A stretch of 64,000 nucleotides of DNA from Barnesiella sp. WM24 (GTDB lineage: Bacteria; Bacteroidota; Bacteroidia; Bacteroidales; Muribaculaceae): positions 1 through 64,000 of the forward strand of contig NZ_SPPC01000012.1 of NCBI RefSeq assembly GCF_004570975.1. The letters are read 5' to 3'. Numbering within the stretch: position 1 is the first letter of the stretch; each line of letters opens with the position of its first letter. The translations under genes were made by a program, and so were the position numbers. The notes beneath the pieces were generated by a model. The model was not told the DNA's origin. It worked only from the letters and a program-made list of their open reading frames with translations, and ran no database searches. Shown here piece after piece: positions 10,866 through 21,665 of the stretch.

Positions 10866-11264
10866 TTAGTAAACATAACACAATACCTCACCGCCTACCT
10901 TGAGCTCACGAGCCTTCTTATTGGTCATGACACCCTTTGAGGTAGAAAGTATGGCAATACCTAACCCGTTCAAAACTCTCGGCATATCTTTGTAGCCGGT
11001 ATACTGACGAAGACCGGGACGTGAAACACGCTTCAAGCTCTTGATAGCGTTTACCTTGTCGACCGGATCATACTTCAAGGCAATCTTGATGATGCCTGCG
11101 GGATTTTCACCATCTACAAACTTATAGTTAAGGATGTAGCCCTGTTCAAAAAGAATCTTGGTGATTTCTTTTTTCAAGTTTGAGGCAGGAATCTCTACTA
11201 CTCTGTGCTGAGCCTTGATTGCGTTCCTCAATCTTGTTAAATAATCTGCTATTGGATCAGTCAT
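10866..11264 (-). CDS. rpsH: 30S ribosomal protein S8
   Basis: S8 binds the central domain of 16S rRNA and is the known translational repressor of the spc operon in E. coli. It is 132 residues, starting [15 protein letters not shown], with the C-terminal rRNA-binding segment [21 protein letters not shown] shortened here to its signature STSKGVMT. A 79-nt spacer separates it from rpsN. Confidence 0.97.
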   Translation of the reverse strand: MTDPIADYLTRLRNAIKAQHRVVEIPASNLKKEITKILFEQGYILNYKFVDGENPAGIIKIALKYDPVDKVNAIKSLKRVSRPGLRQYTGYKDMPRVLNGLGIAILSTSKGVMTNKKARELKVGGEVLCYVY

Positions 11265-11343
11265 TTTATTGATTTGTTTAAATTGATTCGGGATTATCCG
11301 AACAATATTTAATACTCGCGTTTATCTGGATCTCGTGATTTTT

Positions 11344-11613
11344 TTACCAGCTTGCTTTCTTAACTCCGGGGATAAGTCCGGCAGATGCCATTTCACGGAA
11401 CTGTATACGTGAAATGCCAAACTGACGCATGTAACCCTTCGGGCGTCCAGTGATGCTGCAACGGTTGTGCAGACGCACTGAAGAAGCATTCTTGGGAAGT
11501 TTCTGGAGGCCTTCGTAGTCGCCGGCAGCCTTGAGGGCTGCCTTCTTCTCGGCATACTTCGCTACGAGCTTGGCTCTCTTAACTTCACGAGCCTTCATTG
11601 ATTCTTTAGCCAT
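11344..11613 (-). CDS. rpsN: 30S ribosomal protein S14, zinc-free type
   Basis: S14 is a 30S head protein needed for late assembly. The 89-residue form lacks the CxxC pairs of the short zinc type and keeps only one Cys ([17 protein letters not shown]). It ends [13 protein letters not shown], the common terminus. It follows rplE by 8 nt. Confidence 0.97.
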   Translation of the reverse strand: MAKESMKAREVKRAKLVAKYAEKKAALKAAGDYEGLQKLPKNASSVRLHNRCSITGRPKGYMRQFGISRIQFREMASAGLIPGVKKASW

Positions 11614-11621
11614 AGTATATC

Positions 11622-12176
11622 TTAGTTGTTTTTAGCGTTCTTGAACGGTAGACCAAATTGCTTCAAAAGAGCATATCCTTCCTCGTCAGTCTTGGCGGTA
11701 GTCACGAAAGTGATGTTCATACCCATCATCTTCGAGATTGAATCGATGTTAATCTCAGGGAAGATAATCTGCTCGGTGATACCGAGGGTATAGTTGCCAC
11801 GGCCGTCAAGCTTGCTCTCGATACCCTTGAAGTCGCGGATACGGGGAAGAGCAACGCGGATAAGACGCTCAAGGAACTCATACATCTTCTCGCGACGCAG
11901 AGTCACGCGTGCGCCGATAGGATTCTTCTTACGCACCTTGAAGTTAGAGATATCCTTCTTTGAAAGAGTTGCAACCGCCTTCTGGCCGGTGATGGCTGTA
12001 AGCTCGTTGATTGCAGTCTCGATAATCTTCTTGTCCTGAGTTGCAGCGCCGAGGCCCTGATTGATGACAATCTTCTCAAGGCGGGGCACCTGCATTACTG
12101 TCGAGTAGTTAAACTCCTTCTCAAGAGCGGGGACAATGCGCTCCTTATAGTCTTTCTTAAGTGTCGCTGTGCTCAT
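11622..12176 (-). CDS. rplE: 50S ribosomal protein L5
   Basis: L5 binds 5S rRNA and contacts the P-site tRNA. It is 184 residues, starting [18 protein letters not shown]. The conserved [28 protein letters not shown] and [14 protein letters not shown] are present. Its start codon overlaps the end of rplX by 1 nt, so the two are probably translationally coupled. Confidence 0.98.
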   Translation of the reverse strand: MSTATLKKDYKERIVPALEKEFNYSTVMQVPRLEKIVINQGLGAATQDKKIIETAINELTAITGQKAVATLSKKDISNFKVRKKNPIGARVTLRREKMYEFLERLIRVALPRIRDFKGIESKLDGRGNYTLGITEQIIFPEINIDSISKMMGMNITFVTTAKTDEEGYALLKQFGLPFKNAKNN

Positions 12177-12496
12177 TACTTAATCTCCTCTCCTGATTTT
12201 TTAGAATAACGTACTGACTTTCCTTCCTCGTTCTTGCGACGGCCGACACGGCAGGGCTTGCCGGTCTTGGGGTCGAGAAGCGCGAGATTGGAAATATGCA
12301 CCGGAGCTTCAATCTTGATGATTCCGCCCTGGGGATGCTTAGCATTTGGCTTGGTACTCTTAGATACCATGTTGATACCTTCAACGATAGCGCGATCTTT
12401 GCTTACCTGCACGGTGAGCACGCGGCCGGTCTTGCCGCGGTCCTCGCCTGAGAGCACATAAACTGTATCGCCCTTTTTAATATTTAATTTGCTCAT
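12176..12496 (-). CDS. rplX: 50S ribosomal protein L24
   Basis: L24 starts 50S assembly and lies at the tunnel exit. At 106 residues it contains an N-terminal KOW motif ([20 protein letters not shown]), followed by [18 protein letters not shown]. It ends at the first base of rplE's start region. Confidence 0.97.
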   Translation of the reverse strand: MSKLNIKKGDTVYVLSGEDRGKTGRVLTVQVSKDRAIVEGINMVSKSTKPNAKHPQGGIIKIEAPVHISNLALLDPKTGKPCRVGRRKNEEGKSVRYSKKSGEEIK

Positions 12497-12521
12497 TGTG
12501 GTTTACTTCTTTTACTATGGA

Positions 12522-12887
12522 TTAAAGTACTTCGGGGGCGAGTGAAACAATCTTCATGTTGGTAGCGCGGAGTTCGCGGGCAACCGGTCCGAAGATACGA
12601 GTTCCGCGAAGCTCGCCTGCGTTGTTCAACAACACACACGCGTTGTCATCGAAGCGGATATAAGAACCGTCGGGGCGACGCACCTCTTTCTTTGTGCGTA
12701 CAACGACAGCCTTTGATACAGTACCCTTCTTTACGTCAGACGAGGGGATGACATTCTTCACCGACACTACGATGATGTCACCTACCGACGCGTAACGACG
12801 ACCTGTACCACCAAGTACATGGATGCAAAGAGCTTCCTTTGCGCCACTGTTGTCTGCAACAGTCAAACGTGATTCAGTCTGTATCAT
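12522..12887 (-). CDS. rplN: 50S ribosomal protein L14
   Basis: L14 lies at the subunit interface and contacts 16S helix 14. It is 121 residues, starting [20 protein letters not shown]. The signature [19 protein letters not shown] and the [14 protein letters not shown] segment are intact. It is 2 nt after rpsQ. Confidence 0.98.
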   Translation of the reverse strand: MIQTESRLTVADNSGAKEALCIHVLGGTGRRYASVGDIIVVSVKNVIPSSDVKKGTVSKAVVVRTKKEVRRPDGSYIRFDDNACVLLNNAGELRGTRIFGPVARELRATNMKIVSLAPEVL

Positions 12888-12889
12888 AA

Positions 12890-13150
12890 TTACTTAACTT
12901 TTTCGATTATTTCAACTAATCTCCATCTCTTAGTCTTGCTCAGAGGACGGGTCTCCATAAGTCTAACGGTGTCGCCGATGCTGCACTCATTATTTTCGTC
13001 GTGAGCGTGATATTTCTTTGTCTTGTTGACAAATTTACCGTAGATGGGGTGCTTTTCCTTCCACTTCACCATAACGGTGATGGTCTTGTCACCCTTGTTG
13101 GACGATACAACCCCAATACGCTCTTTTCTTAAATTTCTCTTTTCTTCCAT
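12890..13150 (-). CDS. rpsQ: 30S ribosomal protein S17
   Basis: S17 is an OB-fold primary binder of the 16S 5' domain. The 86 residues include [16 protein letters not shown] and [20 protein letters not shown], the family signature. It follows rpmC by 9 nt. Confidence 0.97.
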   Translation of the reverse strand: MEEKRNLRKERIGVVSSNKGDKTITVMVKWKEKHPIYGKFVNKTKKYHAHDENNECSIGDTVRLMETRPLSKTKRWRLVEIIEKVK

Positions 13151-13159
13151 TTCTTGGGA

Positions 13160-13357
13160 TTATTTATTGTTTAGTTCACGCTGACGCAACTCAGTCTTCA
13201 TGCGTGCAATCATTTTACGGTCACGTGTAATGGCTGCAGGATTATCGACCGGAGAAACGGCATGATTGATCTTCATCTGAAGATAATCTTTCTGTGCCTG
13301 CTCAAGACGATCCTTGAGGTCCTGAGTGCTGAGTTCCTTAATTTCTTCTTTCTTCAT
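13160..13357 (-). CDS. rpmC: 50S ribosomal protein L29
   Basis: L29 is a two-helix protein at the tunnel exit and part of the docking site for trigger factor and SRP. It is 65 residues: MKKEEIKELSTQDLKDRLEQ and the C-terminal basic helix RKMIARMKTELRQRE. It is 6 nt after rplP. Confidence 0.97.
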   Translation of the reverse strand: MKKEEIKELSTQDLKDRLEQAQKDYLQMKINHAVSPVDNPAAITRDRKMIARMKTELRQRELNNK

Positions 13358-13363
13358 AATCTT

Positions 13364-13795
13364 TTACACGTTTTGAGTTGGGTCATAATCGCGGCGAACG
13401 ATAAACTTGGTGGTCACAGGGAGCTTCTGTGCTGCAAGGCGAAGTGCCTCCTTAGCTACATCGAAGGGCACGCCTTCAAGCTCGATGAGGATACGTCCCG
13501 GAGTAACGGGCGCCACGAATCCTTCAGGGTTACCTTTACCTTTACCCATACGCACCTCGGCAGGCTTCTTGGTAATAGGCTTATCTGGGAATATGCGGAT
13601 CCACACCTGACCCTGACGCTGCATGTAACGTGTCACAGCGATACGGGCTGCCTCGATCTGACGACCGGTGATCCACTTTGATTCCAAAGTCTTAATGCCA
13701 AACGAACCGAAGGCAAGCTGATTGCCACGCTGCGCGTTGCCCTTCATGCGGCCTTTCTGTTGACGGCGAAATCTGGTTTTCTTTGGTTGTAACAT
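13364..13795 (-). CDS. rplP: 50S ribosomal protein L16
   Basis: L16 organises the A-site region of the peptidyl-transferase centre. It is 143 residues, starting [19 protein letters not shown]. Signatures [20 protein letters not shown] and [12 protein letters not shown] are visible. It is 20 nt downstream of rpsC. Confidence 0.98.
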   Translation of the reverse strand: MLQPKKTRFRRQQKGRMKGNAQRGNQLAFGSFGIKTLESKWITGRQIEAARIAVTRYMQRQGQVWIRIFPDKPITKKPAEVRMGKGKGNPEGFVAPVTPGRILIELEGVPFDVAKEALRLAAQKLPVTTKFIVRRDYDPTQNV

Positions 13796-13815
13796 TGTTG
13801 TCTTGTTTCAATTCG

Positions 13816-14547
13816 TTAACGATTGTTTTTAGGTTTGCGGAAACGGTTTCCACGGGGAGCGCCGTTATTGCCGCCACGGCCTTCTTTGCCTGAGTTGGTG
13901 AACACGGGAGCAAGCTCGCGCTTTCCGTATACCTCACCACGGCAAATCCAAACCTTAACACCAATCACACCTACCTTGGTGTGTGCCTCTACAAGCGCGT
14001 AGTCGATGTCGGCGCGAAGTGTGTGGAGCGGAGTACGTCCTTCCTTGAACATTTCGCTGCGAGCCATTTCAGCGCCGTTAAGACGACCGCTGATCTGAAT
14101 CTTGACACCTTCCGCACCACTGCGCATTGTACCCTGGATTGCCATCTTCACCGCACGGCGGTAAGCAATCTTGCCCTCAATCTGGCGGGCGATGTTGGCA
14201 GCTACAATCTGCGCGTCAAGCTCGGGACGCTTTACCTCGAAGATGTTGATCTGAACATCCTTGTCGGTAATCTTCATAAGCTCCTTCTTCAGCTTGTCTA
14301 CATCAGCGCCGCCCTTACCGATGATAAGACCGGGACGTGAAGTGCAGATTGTGATAGTGATGAGCTTGAGTGTACGCTCGATAACGATGCGAGAAACACT
14401 TGACTTGGCGAGACGGACTTCAAGATATTTGCGGAGCTTGGAATCCTCGAGCAAATTATCACCGTACTTCTTGCCACCATACCAGTTAGAGTCCCAACCA
14501 CGGATGACGCCTAAGCGGTTGCTTATTGGATTTACTTTCTGTCCCAT
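13816..14547 (-). CDS. rpsC: 30S ribosomal protein S3
   Basis: S3 lines the mRNA entry tunnel in the 30S head. The 243-residue protein has the KH domain with [17 protein letters not shown] and the C-terminal domain with [20 protein letters not shown] shortened here to its signature. A basic low-complexity tail ends [12 protein letters not shown]. It begins 3 nt after rplV. Confidence 0.98.
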   Translation of the reverse strand: MGQKVNPISNRLGVIRGWDSNWYGGKKYGDNLLEDSKLRKYLEVRLAKSSVSRIVIERTLKLITITICTSRPGLIIGKGGADVDKLKKELMKITDKDVQINIFEVKRPELDAQIVAANIARQIEGKIAYRRAVKMAIQGTMRSGAEGVKIQISGRLNGAEMARSEMFKEGRTPLHTLRADIDYALVEAHTKVGVIGVKVWICRGEVYGKRELAPVFTNSGKEGRGGNNGAPRGNRFRKPKNNR

Positions 14548-14550
14548 CTC

Positions 14551-14964
14551 TTATTCTTTAGTAGTTTTAGTTTTATCAATTGTGTCCACATACAATGTCA
14601 CGTGATTGGCACGCTTACGGATTCTGTAGCCACGGCCCTGGGGAGCGGGACGAAGTCGCTTCAACATAGGAGCGGGTCCTACGAAGATTGTGCTTACATA
14701 GAGCTCGCCGCTCTCTGCCTTACGGTCATTTTTCGCTTCCCAGTTTGCAACTGCCGAACGGAGACACTTCTCCAGGCGTGCAGCTGCTTCTTTATTAGAG
14801 AATTTGAGGATACCAAGCGCACGGAACACTTCCTTGCCACGAATCATATCGACCACAAGGCGCATCTTGCGAGGCGACGAGGGCACATCGAGAAGCTTGG
14901 CAAATGCCTGTGACTTACGGGCATCCTTCTTCAATTCGGCTGATTGTCTTTTTCTTACACCCAT
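14551..14964 (-). CDS. rplV: 50S ribosomal protein L22
   Basis: L22 contacts all 23S domains, and its hairpin lines the exit tunnel near the macrolide site. It is 137 residues. The core [20 protein letters not shown] and the hairpin segment [18 protein letters not shown] are intact. The N-terminus has a short basic extension ([19 protein letters not shown]). It is 49 nt from rpsS. Confidence 0.97.
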   Translation of the reverse strand: MGVRKRQSAELKKDARKSQAFAKLLDVPSSPRKMRLVVDMIRGKEVFRALGILKFSNKEAAARLEKCLRSAVANWEAKNDRKAESGELYVSTIFVGPAPMLKRLRPAPQGRGYRIRKRANHVTLYVDTIDKTKTTKE

Positions 14965-15013
14965 TGTATTTAATTTCTTTTCTTGTCAAAAATTTTTATA
15001 TCAATGGCCCTTA

Positions 15014-15283
15014 TTATTTTTTCTTATTACCGCCGTGTCCACGGAAATTACGGGTCGGTGCAAACTCGCCGAGCTTGTGTCCTACCATATTTTCTGTAAC
15101 ATATACGGGAATAAACTTATTACCATTGTGCACTGCAAAAGTGTGGCCGACGAAATCGGGAGATATCATGGAAGCACGGCTCCAGGTCTTGATGACCGAC
15201 TTCTTGCCGCTTTCTTCCATAGCAGCCACCTTCTTCTCCAGCTTTACGCTGATATATGGGCCTTTTTTTAATGAACGACTCAT
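15014..15283 (-). CDS. rpsS: 30S ribosomal protein S19
   Basis: S19 forms a head complex with S13 near the A site. It is 89 residues: [19 protein letters not shown], the signature [19 protein letters not shown], and [18 protein letters not shown]. It is 19 nt after rplB. Confidence 0.98.
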   Translation of the reverse strand: MSRSLKKGPYISVKLEKKVAAMEESGKKSVIKTWSRASMISPDFVGHTFAVHNGNKFIPVYVTENMVGHKLGEFAPTRNFRGHGGNKKK

Positions 15284-15302
15284 AATTACTTAATTAATCA
15301 GA

Positions 15303-16178
15303 TTACTTCTTTCTTCTTTCAATAATGTACTTTGAAGAATGCTTCTTCGGTGCACGTGTCTTAAGACCCTTTGAGTAAAGACCCTTGCGTGAACGAGGAT
15401 GTCCTCCTGAGGCACGTCCTTCACCACCACCCATCGGGTGATCAACAGGGTTCATTACAACACCGCGGTTGCGGGGACGACGGCCAAGCCAGCGAGAACG
15501 TCCGGCTTTTCCTGAACGCTCAAGTGAATGCTCGCTGTTGCCGACAACTCCTACAGTCGCCTTGCATGCTGACAACACTTTGCGTGTTTCGCCCGAAGGT
15601 AATTTGATAATTGCGTAATCGCCTTCACGTGACACAAGCTGTGCGAATGTGCCGGCTGAGCGTGCCATGAAAGCACCTTGTCCGGGACGCAGCTCGATGT
15701 TGTGAATCACAGTACCGACAGGGATTGAGCTCAGGGGAAGGGCGTTTCCTACCTCGGGAGCTGCATCGGCACCGCTGACTACAGTCGTTCCGACCTCAAG
15801 GCCGTTGGGTGCAATTATGTAAGCTTTTTCTCCGTCTGCATAGTAAAGAAGCGCTACACGGGCTGAACGGTTGGGATCATACTCGATAGCCTTTACTACA
15901 GCGGGAACACCGTCTTTATTTCTCTTGAAGTCGATCAAACGGTAGGCACGCTTGTGACCGCCACCCATGTAACGGTTGGTCAGATGTCCTTCTGCGTTGC
16001 GGCCACCGGTAGATTTCTTACCGACCACAAGAGATTTCTCTGGTGCGTTTGCAGTAGTGGTGCGTACGATTGGCTTCTTGGTCTCCTTGTCGAAGCCTAC
16101 CAATTCAGTGCGCTTGAACACACCAATAACTTTGTGTCTTTGCCCCGGTGTTGTGGGCTTGAATTTTCTTACTGCCAT
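15303..16178 (-). CDS. rplB: 50S ribosomal protein L2, with N-terminal insertion
   Basis: L2 is needed for subunit association and peptidyl-transferase assembly. The core is canonical, including [15 protein letters not shown] and the signature around [17 protein letters not shown] with the essential His. It is 291 residues rather than about 274. The extra 17 or so residues lie near positions 26-43 ([18 protein letters not shown]), between VIGVFKR and APEKSLV. The insertion is in frame and charged, with no sign of a sequencing fault, so it looks like a surface loop. Confidence 0.97.
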   Translation of the reverse strand: MAVRKFKPTTPGQRHKVIGVFKRTELVGFDKETKKPIVRTTTANAPEKSLVVGKKSTGGRNAEGHLTNRYMGGGHKRAYRLIDFKRNKDGVPAVVKAIEYDPNRSARVALLYYADGEKAYIIAPNGLEVGTTVVSGADAAPEVGNALPLSSIPVGTVIHNIELRPGQGAFMARSAGTFAQLVSREGDYAIIKLPSGETRKVLSACKATVGVVGNSEHSLERSGKAGRSRWLGRRPRNRGVVMNPVDHPMGGGEGRASGGHPRSRKGLYSKGLKTRAPKKHSSKYIIERRKK

Positions 16179-16184
16179 TTCTTA

Positions 16185-16475
16185 TTATATATTGCTATAG
16201 AAGTCAATGGTTTCGCCATCAGCTACAGTGATGATGGCTTTCTTATAGTCCGATGTGCCGCCTTTGATGATGCCGCTACGGGTGTAACGTGACTTGTTCT
16301 TGCCACGAACGATCATAGTGTTCACCTTAACAACATGAACGCCGTAAAGCTTCTCAACAAGATCCTGAATCTGATACTTGTTAGCTTCGGGGGAAACACG
16401 GAAGGTGTAGCGATTCAGCTTTTCTGTAAGCATGGTCGCTTTTTCAGTGACGATAGGTGTTATTTCAAATTCCAT
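16185..16475 (-). CDS. rplW: 50S ribosomal protein L23
   Basis: L23 lies at the tunnel exit and docks trigger factor and SRP. It is 96 residues, starting MEFEITPIVTEKATMLTEK, with the typical YTFRVSPEANKYQIQDLVEK and the late segment VNTMIVRGKNKSRY. It is 6 nt upstream of rplB. Confidence 0.96.
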   Translation of the reverse strand: MEFEITPIVTEKATMLTEKLNRYTFRVSPEANKYQIQDLVEKLYGVHVVKVNTMIVRGKNKSRYTRSGIIKGGTSDYKKAIITVADGETIDFYSNI

Positions 16476-16501
16476 TGTCGTAAAAATTTCCTCCTACGTT
16501 T

Positions 16502-17122
16502 TTAAATATTGTTAATTACATCAAGGCTACCCTCGGTCAAGATGATAGCTTTATTGTTGAGCAAAGTATAAGTGTTTACATCGCAAGCACTTATTACCTG
16601 AGCTCCGGGCACGTTTCGAGCCGACAAATATACGTTTTTATTTTGGTCTTTTAAAACCAAAAGCACCTTTTGTTCAGCTACTTTAAGATTTTTAGCAAAA
16701 TTTACGAAATCTTTAGTTTTCGGAGCCTCGAAGTTGAAGTCTTCCACGACGATAATCTGATTGTCCTGAGCCTTATAAGTCAATGCAGAGCGACGTGCAA
16801 GAGCTTTTAGCTTCTTGTTAAGCTTGAAGCGATAGTCGCGGGGACGGGGACCGAATACACGACCTCCACCGACAAGCACGGGTGAGTTGATATCACCGAT
16901 ACGGCTACCGCCGCCACCCTTCTGCTTGTGCAACTTGCGGGTTGAACCCGACACTTCACTTCTTTCCTTTGACTTATGAGTACCCTGACGCTGGTTAGCG
17001 AGGTATTGCTTCACGTCGAGATAAACGGCCTGCTCGTTAGCTTCGATGGCAAACACTGCGTCGTTAAGCTGTGCCTTACGACCGGTGTCTTCTCCTTTGA
17101 TGTTGTATATTGCGAGTTCCAT
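16502..17122 (-). CDS. rplD: 50S ribosomal protein L4
   Basis: L4 has a globular domain and a long loop that lines the exit tunnel; in E. coli it represses the S10 operon. It is 206 residues. The tunnel loop is visible as [20 protein letters not shown] and [20 protein letters not shown]. Its first base overlaps the last base of rplC, so the two are tightly coupled. Confidence 0.97.
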   Translation of the reverse strand: MELAIYNIKGEDTGRKAQLNDAVFAIEANEQAVYLDVKQYLANQRQGTHKSKERSEVSGSTRKLHKQKGGGGSRIGDINSPVLVGGGRVFGPRPRDYRFKLNKKLKALARRSALTYKAQDNQIIVVEDFNFEAPKTKDFVNFAKNLKVAEQKVLLVLKDQNKNVYLSARNVPGAQVISACDVNTYTLLNNKAIILTEGSLDVINNI

Positions 17123-17739
17123 TATTTCTCAATTAATACGATTGAACCTTTAGCTCCGGGAACAGAGCCTTTTATCAGCAATAGGTTGTGGTCAGCGATC
17201 ACCTTCAGCACCTGAAGATTCTGCACGGTAACGCGCTCGTTACCCATTTGACCTGCCATGCGCATACCCTTGAACACCTTAGCGGGGTAAGAACAAGCAC
17301 CGATTGAACCGGGCTTGCGGAGACGGTTGTGCTGACCGTGGGTAGCCTGACCTACTCCACCGAATCCGTGACGCTTTACAACGCCCTGGAATCCTTTACC
17401 CTTTGATGTGCCCACGATGTCGACGAAATCACTTTCAGTGAAGAAGTCTACATTGATGGTGTCACCAAGCTTGTACTCTCCGTCAAATCCTTTGAACTCG
17501 GCCAAGTGTCTCTTGGGAGTAACTCCGGCTTTCTTGAAGTGACCCTGTTCGGGACGGGTCGTGTGCTTCTCCTTCTTGTCTTCAAATCCAAGCTGGAGTG
17601 CATCGTAACCGTCAGTCTCAACGGTCTTCACCTGAGTAACTACACAAGGACCTACTTCGATAACAGTGCACGGTACATTCTTACCGTCGGCACTGAATAC
17701 GGATGTCATTCCGATTTTCTTTCCTAATAATCCTGGCAT
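17122..17739 (-). CDS. rplC: 50S ribosomal protein L3
   Basis: L3 initiates 50S assembly and reaches the peptidyl-transferase centre. It is 205 residues, starting [19 protein letters not shown]. The signature [19 protein letters not shown] and the loop [20 protein letters not shown] are intact. It is 46 nt from rpsJ. Confidence 0.98.
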   Translation of the reverse strand: MPGLLGKKIGMTSVFSADGKNVPCTVIEVGPCVVTQVKTVETDGYDALQLGFEDKKEKHTTRPEQGHFKKAGVTPKRHLAEFKGFDGEYKLGDTINVDFFTESDFVDIVGTSKGKGFQGVVKRHGFGGVGQATHGQHNRLRKPGSIGACSYPAKVFKGMRMAGQMGNERVTVQNLQVLKVIADHNLLLIKGSVPGAKGSIVLIEK

Positions 17740-17785
17740 TTCTCTTGATTGTTTAATAATGTTGATTTACTTTCTTTCTAAAATC

Positions 17786-18091
17786 TTACACTTTCACCTC
17801 TACCTGTACTCCGCTCGGAAGCTCAAGCTTCATGAGAGCGTCAACGGTCTTGGCGCTTGAGTTGTAAATGTCGATAAGGCGCTTGAATGATGACAGCTGG
17901 AACTGCTCGCGTGACTTCTTGTTGACAAAAGTCGAGCGGTTAACTGTGAAAATACGCTTGTGGGTGGGCAGAGGTATAGGTCCGCTTATCACCGCACCGG
18001 TAGCCTTTACAGTCTTTACAATCTTCTCTGCCGACTTGTCGAGCAGGTTGTGATCGTAAGATTTTAACTTGATTCTGATTTTTTGGCTCAT
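17786..18091 (-). CDS. rpsJ: 30S ribosomal protein S10
   Basis: S10 is a 30S head protein that also serves as NusE in antitermination. It is 101 residues, starting [20 protein letters not shown]. The signature [20 protein letters not shown] is visible. It is first of the S10 group, here directly behind fusA (18 nt) with no separate tuf gene. Confidence 0.98.
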   Translation of the reverse strand: MSQKIRIKLKSYDHNLLDKSAEKIVKTVKATGAVISGPIPLPTHKRIFTVNRSTFVNKKSREQFQLSSFKRLIDIYNSSAKTVDALMKLELPSGVQVEVKV

Positions 18092-18109
18092 ATTCTTTTT
18101 GATAAACTG

Positions 18110-20236
18110 TTATTTCAATAAGTCAACGCGACCCTGACACTCGGTAAGCACATTCTTTGCGATTGAGCTGCTCACCTCTGCATAGTGAGAGAAGGTCATT
18201 GTGCTGGTTGCACGTCCTGAAGTAATCGTACGGAGAGCGGTTACATAACCGAACATCTCTGCAAGAGGAGCCTTAGCCTTTACTACACGTGCACCGCTGC
18301 GGCTTGTTTCCATGCCTTCTACCTGACCGCGACGCTTGTTCAAGTCACCGATCACGTCACCCATGCTCTCCTCGGGAGTAACGACCTCAATCTTCATGAT
18401 AGGCTCGAGAAGCACGGGATGTGCCTTTTCTGAAGCCTTCTTGAACGCCTGGATAGCACAAAGCTCAAATGAAAGCTGGTCGGAGTCAACCGGGTGGAAT
18501 GAACCGTCGATTACGGTAACCTTGAGGTGCTCTACGGGATAGCCGGCAAGCACACCGTTCTTCATCGCGGTCTGGAAGCCCTTCTGGATAGAGGGGATGA
18601 ATTCCTTAGGAATGTTACCGCCCTTAACCTCGTCAACAAACTGGAGGTTGCCCTCGAAGCCTTCGTCAACGGGTTCAACGCGTACGATGATGTCGGCAAA
18701 CTTACCGCGACCACCGGTCTGCTTCTTGAATACCTCGCGGAGTTCAACGGGCTCGGTGATTGCTTCCTTGTAAGTAACCTGAGGACGGCCCTGGTTACAC
18801 TCTACTTTGAACTCACGACGAAGACGGTCGATAATAATGTCAAGGTGAAGCTCACCCATACCTGAGATGACAGTCTGACCGGTCTCCTCGTTAGTCTCAA
18901 CACGGAAGGTGGGGTCCTCTTCAGCAAGTTTCTGAAGACCTACGCCAAGCTTGTCAAGGTCCTTCTGAGTCTTAGGCTCAACTGCGATACCAATCACGGG
19001 ATCGGGGAATTCCATTGCCTCAAGCACGATGGGTGCATCTTCGGCACAGAGGGTGTCACCGGTACGGATATCCTTGAAACCTACACCTGCACCTATATCG
19101 CCACACTCGATTTCCTCTTTCGGGTTCTGCTTGTTAGAGTGCATCTGGAAAAGACGTGACACACGCTCCTTCTTGCCTGAACGGCTGTTGAGAACATATG
19201 AACCTGCCTCTACGTTACCTGAGTAAACGCGGAAGAAGCAAAGACGTCCTACATAGGGGTCAGTTGCAATCTTGAACGCAAGAGCACACATGGGTGCGTC
19301 GCTTGACGGCTCGCGGGTAAGGATCTCATCAGGATTGTCAACAGCGTGTCCTTCTACCGCACCGGCATCAGTCGGGCTGGGAAGATAAGCACATACGCTG
19401 TCAAGAAGACACTGAACACCCTTGTTCTTGAACGAGCTACCGCAGATCATCGGAACGACGTTCATGCTGAGAGTAGCCGAACGGAGAGCCTTGCGGATCT
19501 CATCCTCGGTGATTGTGCTGGGATCGTCAAAATATTTAGCCATGAGATCATCGTCATATTCTGCGATTTTCTCAAGCATCTTGTCGCGCCACTCTTCTGC
19601 TTCAGCAAGAAGGCTTGCGGGGATTTCCTCTACAGTGTAGTCGGCACCCATTGACTCGTCATGCCAGTAGATAGCCTTCATGATTACAAGGTCAACTACT
19701 CCCTTGAAAGTCTCCTCAGCACCGATAGGTATCTGGATGGGGCAAGGGTTAGCGCCAAGAATCTCCTTGAGCTGACGCACTACCTCGAAGAAGTTTGCGC
19801 CTGAACGGTCCATCTTGTTGACATAACCGATACGGGGTACATTGTACTTGTCAGCCTGACGCCATACAGTCTCTGACTGAGGCTCTACACCACCTACAGC
19901 GCAGAATGTTGCCACAGCGCCGTCAAGCACACGGAGTGAACGCTCTACCTCTACGGTAAAGTCAACGTGTCCCGGAGTGTCAATCAAGTTGATTTTGTAC
20001 TTCTCGCCGGCATACTTCCAGAAAGTGGTGGTAGCGGCAGAGGTGATGGTGATACCACGCTCCTGCTCCTGCTCCATCCAGTCCATGGTAGCGGCGCCGT
20101 CGTGTACTTCACCGATTTTGTGGGTAAGACCGGTATAGAAAAGAATACGCTCTGATGTAGTTGTTTTACCTGCATCAATGTGCGCCATAATACCGATGTT
20201 ACGGGTATATTTTAAGTTTGCGTCTTTAGTTGCCAT
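18110..20236 (-). CDS. fusA: Elongation factor G
   Basis: EF-G is the GTPase that drives translocation and, with RRF, ribosome recycling. It is 708 residues. G1 is [16 protein letters not shown], the switch region [15 protein letters not shown]3 IDTPGHVDF, and G4 [11 protein letters not shown]. Domains II to V follow, with [16 protein letters not shown] and the C-terminal [20 protein letters not shown]. It lies between rpsG and rpsJ in the str arrangement. Its length and motifs fit the canonical factor and not a tetracycline-resistance paralogue. Confidence 0.98.
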   Translation of the reverse strand: MATKDANLKYTRNIGIMAHIDAGKTTTSERILFYTGLTHKIGEVHDGAATMDWMEQEQERGITITSAATTTFWKYAGEKYKINLIDTPGHVDFTVEVERSLRVLDGAVATFCAVGGVEPQSETVWRQADKYNVPRIGYVNKMDRSGANFFEVVRQLKEILGANPCPIQIPIGAEETFKGVVDLVIMKAIYWHDESMGADYTVEEIPASLLAEAEEWRDKMLEKIAEYDDDLMAKYFDDPSTITEDEIRKALRSATLSMNVVPMICGSSFKNKGVQCLLDSVCAYLPSPTDAGAVEGHAVDNPDEILTREPSSDAPMCALAFKIATDPYVGRLCFFRVYSGNVEAGSYVLNSRSGKKERVSRLFQMHSNKQNPKEEIECGDIGAGVGFKDIRTGDTLCAEDAPIVLEAMEFPDPVIGIAVEPKTQKDLDKLGVGLQKLAEEDPTFRVETNEETGQTVISGMGELHLDIIIDRLRREFKVECNQGRPQVTYKEAITEPVELREVFKKQTGGRGKFADIIVRVEPVDEGFEGNLQFVDEVKGGNIPKEFIPSIQKGFQTAMKNGVLAGYPVEHLKVTVIDGSFHPVDSDQLSFELCAIQAFKKASEKAHPVLLEPIMKIEVVTPEESMGDVIGDLNKRRGQVEGMETSRSGARVVKAKAPLAEMFGYVTALRTITSGRATSTMTFSHYAEVSSSIAKNVLTECQGRVDLLK

Positions 20237-20268
20237 TATCGGATGATAATTAATAGTGAATCATATTT

Positions 20269-20745
20269 TTAGAAACGGAAATGGGCGAATGCGCGGTTAG
20301 CCTCTGCCATCTTGTGCATATCTTCCTTACGCTTGAACGCACCGCCTTGCTCGTTATATGCGTCTACAATTTCAGCTGCAAGCTTGTCGGCCATGGTCTT
20401 GCCACCGCGCTTGCGTGCATAGATGATAAGATTCTTCATCGAGATAGACTCTTTGCGGTCGGGGCGGATCTCAGTAGGAACCTGGAATGTGGCACCACCC
20501 ACACGACGTGATTTAACCTCTACCTGGGGAGTCACATTCTCAAGTGCCTTCTTCCAGATTTCGAGGGCGGTCTTCTCTTCGTTAGGCAATTTTGACTTCA
20601 CAGTCTCAAGTGCGGTATAGAATATTGTGTAAGAAGTGTTCTTCTTTCCGTCATACATCAAGTGGTTCACGAACTTTGACACTCTTACGTCATGAAAAAC
20701 GGGATCGGGCAATACAATCCGTTTTTTAGGCTTTGCTTTTCTCAT
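20269..20745 (-). CDS. rpsG: 30S ribosomal protein S7
   Basis: S7 nucleates the 30S head and binds the 3' major domain of 16S rRNA. It is 158 residues, starting [20 protein letters not shown]. Typical segments are [16 protein letters not shown] and [19 protein letters not shown], plus the C-terminal helix around [14 protein letters not shown] long 163-nt spacer separates it from rpsL. Confidence 0.98.
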   Translation of the reverse strand: MRKAKPKKRIVLPDPVFHDVRVSKFVNHLMYDGKKNTSYTIFYTALETVKSKLPNEEKTALEIWKKALENVTPQVEVKSRRVGGATFQVPTEIRPDRKESISMKNLIIYARKRGGKTMADKLAAEIVDAYNEQGGAFKRKEDMHKMAEANRAFAHFRF

Positions 20746-20908
20746 TGTTTAATTAAGTTGTGTTTTTGGTTGCTTGGCTGCGTTTTATTCTTCAACTCGG
20801 CTCTCTTGCCTCGTTTACTCAACCTAAATTGCTGTCCAATAAATCAAAAACGAAGTTGTAATTAACTGGGTTTTGTTTTATCTCTGCTGCTCTTTGAGCG
20901 GGGGTTTA

Positions 20909-21313
20909 TTACTTCTTACCCTTTGCTGCGGGGGCTGCTCCCGGTTTCGGACGCTTAGCTCCATACTTGGAACGACGCTGTGTGCGGTCCTTCACGCCAC
21001 TGGTATCAAGTGTACCGCGTACGATGTGGTAGCGTACACCGGGGAGGTCCTTAACACGACCACCGCGAACAAGCACGATTGAGTGCTCCTGAAGGTTGTG
21101 ACCTTCGCCGGGGATGTAAGAGTTAACCTCTTTTCCGTTGGTGAGACGAACACGAGCGACTTTACGCATTGCAGAGTTAGGCTTCTTGGGGGTAGTGGTG
21201 TAAACCCTCACACACACGCCACGACGCTGCGGACAGCTGTCAAGCGCAGGCGACTTACTCTTATCCTCAAGAGCTACACGTCCTTTTCTTACTAATTGCT
21301 GAATTGTAGGCAT
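20909..21313 (-). CDS. rpsL: 30S ribosomal protein S12
   Basis: S12 monitors codon-anticodon pairing. It is 134 residues, starting [20 protein letters not shown]. The streptomycin-determining segments [14 protein letters not shown] and [16 protein letters not shown] carry the usual drug-sensitive residues (both Lys intact). A Lys/Pro/Ala tail closes it. It is the first gene of the long operon, about 140 nt downstream of its promoter. Confidence 0.98.
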   Translation of the reverse strand: MPTIQQLVRKGRVALEDKSKSPALDSCPQRRGVCVRVYTTTPKKPNSAMRKVARVRLTNGKEVNSYIPGEGHNLQEHSIVLVRGGRVKDLPGVRYHIVRGTLDTSGVKDRTQRRSKYGAKRPKPGAAPAAKGKK

Positions 21314-21452
21314 CTTAGTTGTTGTTTTTACTTAAATGTTTATTATCGTTGTTTCTATTCGTTTATCCTCAGCATAACGACACAAGCCACCTATCATCTT
21401 GAATTTCAAATCCATAGACAGGACAACTTGCGCTACACGCTCAAAATCTCCG

Positions 21453-21484
21453 CAAAGTTACTCACTAAATTGCTATTTTCCAAA
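21453..21484 (-). promoter_or_regulatory. Promoter of the rpsL-to-rplQ super-operon
   Basis: Minus-strand TTTG (21484-21481), a 20-nt spacer and TAACTTTG (21460-21453) form a full Bacteroidetes promoter. The predicted leader to the rpsL ATG is about 130 nt. I found no equally good promoter inside the operon. The rest of the cbiO-rpsL gap (21485-21665) shows no further signal. Confidence 0.78.
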
Positions 21485-21665
21485 TATTTCAGTGTCAAAT
21501 TCACGCTTTTTCATGATATTTATATCTCGCCATGATTTCGCCACACCTTTTCTGCCTTTTTAACAGATTTCAAAAGCTTTAATATATTTTAACTGCATCC
21601 GCTCCCCCCTCTACAACTTCTCGGACACACCTTACACACGAAAAAAACAATGACAGAACGTCCAC

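Noticed and set aside
18110-20236. Ribosome-protection tetracycline-resistance protein
   Set aside because: Length, motifs and operon position are those of EF-G.
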